Origin: Myxococcales bacterium
Lineage (GTDB): Bacteria > Myxococcota_A > Bradymonadia > REDH01
Direction of reading: 5' to 3'
Assembly (NCBI GenBank): GCA_020633625.1
Contig: JACKDJ010000033.1
Coordinates: forward strand, 1-39,927
Length of the DNA: 39,927 bases
Of the stretch, positions 38,426-39,927 are shown one piece after another. Each line of letters opens with the position of its first letter. Position 1 is the stretch's first letter. The notes under the pieces are model-generated. The model was not told the DNA's origin and ran no database searches. It was given only the letters and a program-made list of their open reading frames with translations. A program made the position numbers and the translations under genes.

Positions 38426-39927
38426 TCAACGCCCGACGACCAGTAGCTCCCCTGCGAAGATCGTCAGATCGTCGCCAAGATCGTTCCAGCGGGCGAGGTC
38501 GCTGACGCGAATACCGAAGCGAGTCGCGATCGCGCTGGGCGTGTCGCCTCGGCGGACCCGATAGGTGCGGCGCTGCGGAGCCGACTCTTGCGCGGCGGCC
38601 TGCATCGCGACCCACGCCTCCGACCCGAGCGGCACTGCTGTCACCGTGCTCTCGTCGAGCACGACGGACGTGGATGTGTCGAAGTCCGGCGCGACGAAGA
38701 GCTGCAGCGTCATGCCGTCGAGCAGGTTTGCGTCGGGGTCGAGGTCGTTCCACGCGCAGACGTGGTCGGGGTCGACGTTGAAGTTGCGCGAGATGTCCGC
38801 GATCGTGTCACCGACGTTCGTCTCGTAGAACAGCCGGACGCGGTCCGCGAACGCGAAGCGCGTCCGGGGTACGACCACCGTGCGGCCCCCCGCCGGCTGC
38901 TCAGCGCGCGGGGGCGTGTCGCCGGGCACCACGAGCTCGCTGCCGTAAGGCACCAGGACCCCGGGGTCGAGCCCGTTTACGGCGCGGATCACCCGCGCAG
39001 GAACACCGAACCGCGCCGCGAGGTCGTCGACGGTCTCGCCGAAGCGCAGAGTCGCGGTCCGGTGTGTGTCGCCGTAGCGAGCGCGGAGCCGGTCGTAGCT
39101 GTCGACGAACGCCGCGGTCGAGCCCGCCGGGATCCGGAGAGGGTACGACTCGACGTCGCTAGGCGTGCGGAGCGCCACGAGCGACGGATTTAGCGCCTGT
39201 AGCTCCGTCGCGGTGAGGTCGACGGCCTGCCCGAGCACCGACAGCCGAACGTTGGGCGCGACGTCGACGACGTCGAACCGCCACGGGTCGTCGGGGACGA
39301 CGCTGTCGAAGTCGAACGCTGCGCGGTTCGCGTCGATGATGGCGATCGTCATTACGCGCAGCGCGTAGCGGCGCGCCGAGCCGTAGATCTCTCCGTAGTC
39401 GTCGAGCTCCCAAAAGTCCGTGGCCGACGCGTCGCGGATTCCGCTGCGGACGTGGCCGTGGCCGGCGTTGTAGGCCGCCAGTGCGAGCGGCCAGCTTCCG
39501 AGGGCGGCGTCGAGGTCGTGCAGATAGTGCGCAGCGGCGCGGGCCGCCAGCACAGGGTCGCGGCGCTCGTCGACTACCGAGTCGATGCGAAGACCGCGCG
39601 ACCGGCCCGTCTGCGGCATGAACTGGAACATCCCGACGGCACCGGCTCGCGAGCGGGCGGTGGCCTCGAAGTTCGACTCCACGGCGGCCACCCACAGCAG
39701 CTCGCGCGGTCCGCCCTCCGCCGCGATCGCCGCGCCGACGGCCTCGTCGTACCGGCCTGCGCGCGCCAGCCAGTTCGACATCCGGCGGCGCCCCTCGGTC
39801 GCGTAGTACTGCAGGAAGTACAGAAGGTCCGGGTCGTCGACGGAGGTGAGACCGAAAGGGAGCTGCGTCACGGCCGCGAGATCGAACGCGAGGTCGGGCG
39901 GACACGTGGCGGTGGCCTCTTCGCTCG
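38426..39927 (-). CDS. mltD: MltD-like membrane-bound lytic murein transglycosylase with LysM domains, N-terminus cut by window edge
   Basis: Cleaves the glycan strand of peptidoglycan to 1,6-anhydro products. The frame stays open to the right edge (a GTG at 39871 is in frame, but upstream residues such as CPPDLAFDLAA are plausible coding), so the N-terminus is probably missing. Numbered from that GTG, the MltD-type entry SVDDPDLLYFLQYYATEGRRR (10-30) is followed by the SLT domain with AVESNF (catalytic Glu65), GAVGMFQFMPQTGR, and ALAAYNAGHGHV. The C-terminal half carries three clear LysM domains (starting near 266, 350 and 435) and perhaps a degenerate one near 205, which bind peptidoglycan. 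Enterobacterial MltD has two LysM, so this form is expanded. It ends seven bases from the convergent HEAT gene. Confidence 0.9.
   Translation of the reverse strand, partial: SEEATATCPPDLAFDLAAVTQLPFGLTSVDDPDLLYFLQYYATEGRRRMSNWLARAGRYDEAVGAAIAAEGGPRELLWVAAVESNFEATARSRAGAVGMFQFMPQTGRSRGLRIDSVVDERRDPVLAARAAAHYLHDLDAALGSWPLALAAYNAGHGHVRSGIRDASATDFWELDDYGEIYGSARRYALRVMTIAIIDANRAAFDFDSVVPDDPWRFDVVDVAPNVRLSVLGQAVDLTATELQALNPSLVALRTPSDVESYPLRIPAGSTAAFVDSYDRLRARYGDTHRTATLRFGETVDDLAARFGVPARVIRAVNGLDPGVLVPYGSELVVPGDTPPRAEQPAGGRTVVVPRTRFAFADRVRLFYETNVGDTIADISRNFNVDPDHVCAWNDLDPDANLLDGMTLQLFVAPDFDTSTSVVLDESTVTAVPLGSEAWVAMQAAAQESAPQRRTYRVRRGDTPSAIATRFGIRVSDLARWNDLGDDLTIFAGELLVVGR

Noticed and set aside
1..39927. 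CRISPR arrays, insertion sequences, prophage, tRNA, or known defence genes
   Set aside because: I saw no regular spaced repeats, transposase or phage motifs, tRNA cloverleaf or defence-gene signatures on either strand.

Overview
The window is about 40 kb of very GC-rich, gene-dense bacterial chromosome. I infer a Myxococcota-type (former Deltaproteobacteria) organism. The reasons are the many secreted lipoproteins with CARDB, PPC, HEAT and cysteine-rich 'NCGxC' repeats, a von Willebrand-like lipoprotein, a CxxxY-type CcmE of the kind known from some deltaproteobacteria, and many four-base stop/start overlaps. There are no mobile elements, CRISPR arrays, rRNA or tRNA genes that I can see. No gene-free stretch exceeds about 250 bases. 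Strand assignment needs care because high GC leaves very long open frames antisense to real genes.

Layout. Positions 1-7210 (minus): a probable operon of a membrane-anchored unknown protein, thiD, ugd, an outer-membrane barrel candidate and a class A penicillin-binding protein running off the left edge. 7456-13952 (plus): a 1375-residue CARDB/PPC lipoprotein, a degenerate NDP-forming acyl-CoA synthetase-like protein and a calcineurin-like phosphoesterase. 14018-17117 (minus): glyoxalase II-like hydrolase, TlpA-like thioredoxin and UbiB-like kinase. 17278-20081: an RluA-family pseudouridine synthase (plus), then rplU-rpmA and obgE (minus), with a promoter, leader hairpin and terminator visible around the ribosomal pair. 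20233-23013 (minus): Tat-exported amine oxidase and a coiled-coil membrane protein. 23156-23920 (plus): a TrmH-like tRNA methyltransferase, whose promoter shares its -35 box with the divergent coiled-coil gene.

23945-31616 (minus) is a nine-gene cytochrome c maturation operon in the order ccmE, ccmF-ccmH fusion, CcmI-like protein, a second membrane protein with a CcmI-like tail, ccmA, ccmB, ccmC, ccmD and a 50-residue protein. It is the most unusual system here: CcmE has Cys in place of the heme-binding His (CxxxY), CcmH is fused to the C-terminus of CcmF behind a His-rich linker, and the CcmC WWD motif is altered. The TlpA-like thioredoxin at 15712-16299 may supply reductant to it.

31712-33242 (minus): an HD-domain protein and a tandem TerB-like protein. 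33403-38418 (plus): a Cys-rich lipoprotein, then an operon of a VWA-like lipoprotein, an alpha/beta hydrolase and a HEAT-repeat lipoprotein. 38426 to the right edge (minus): an MltD-like lytic transglycosylase with LysM domains. Several promoters fit TTGnnn-N16-18-TAnnnT, and many share the -10 form TAGCG.
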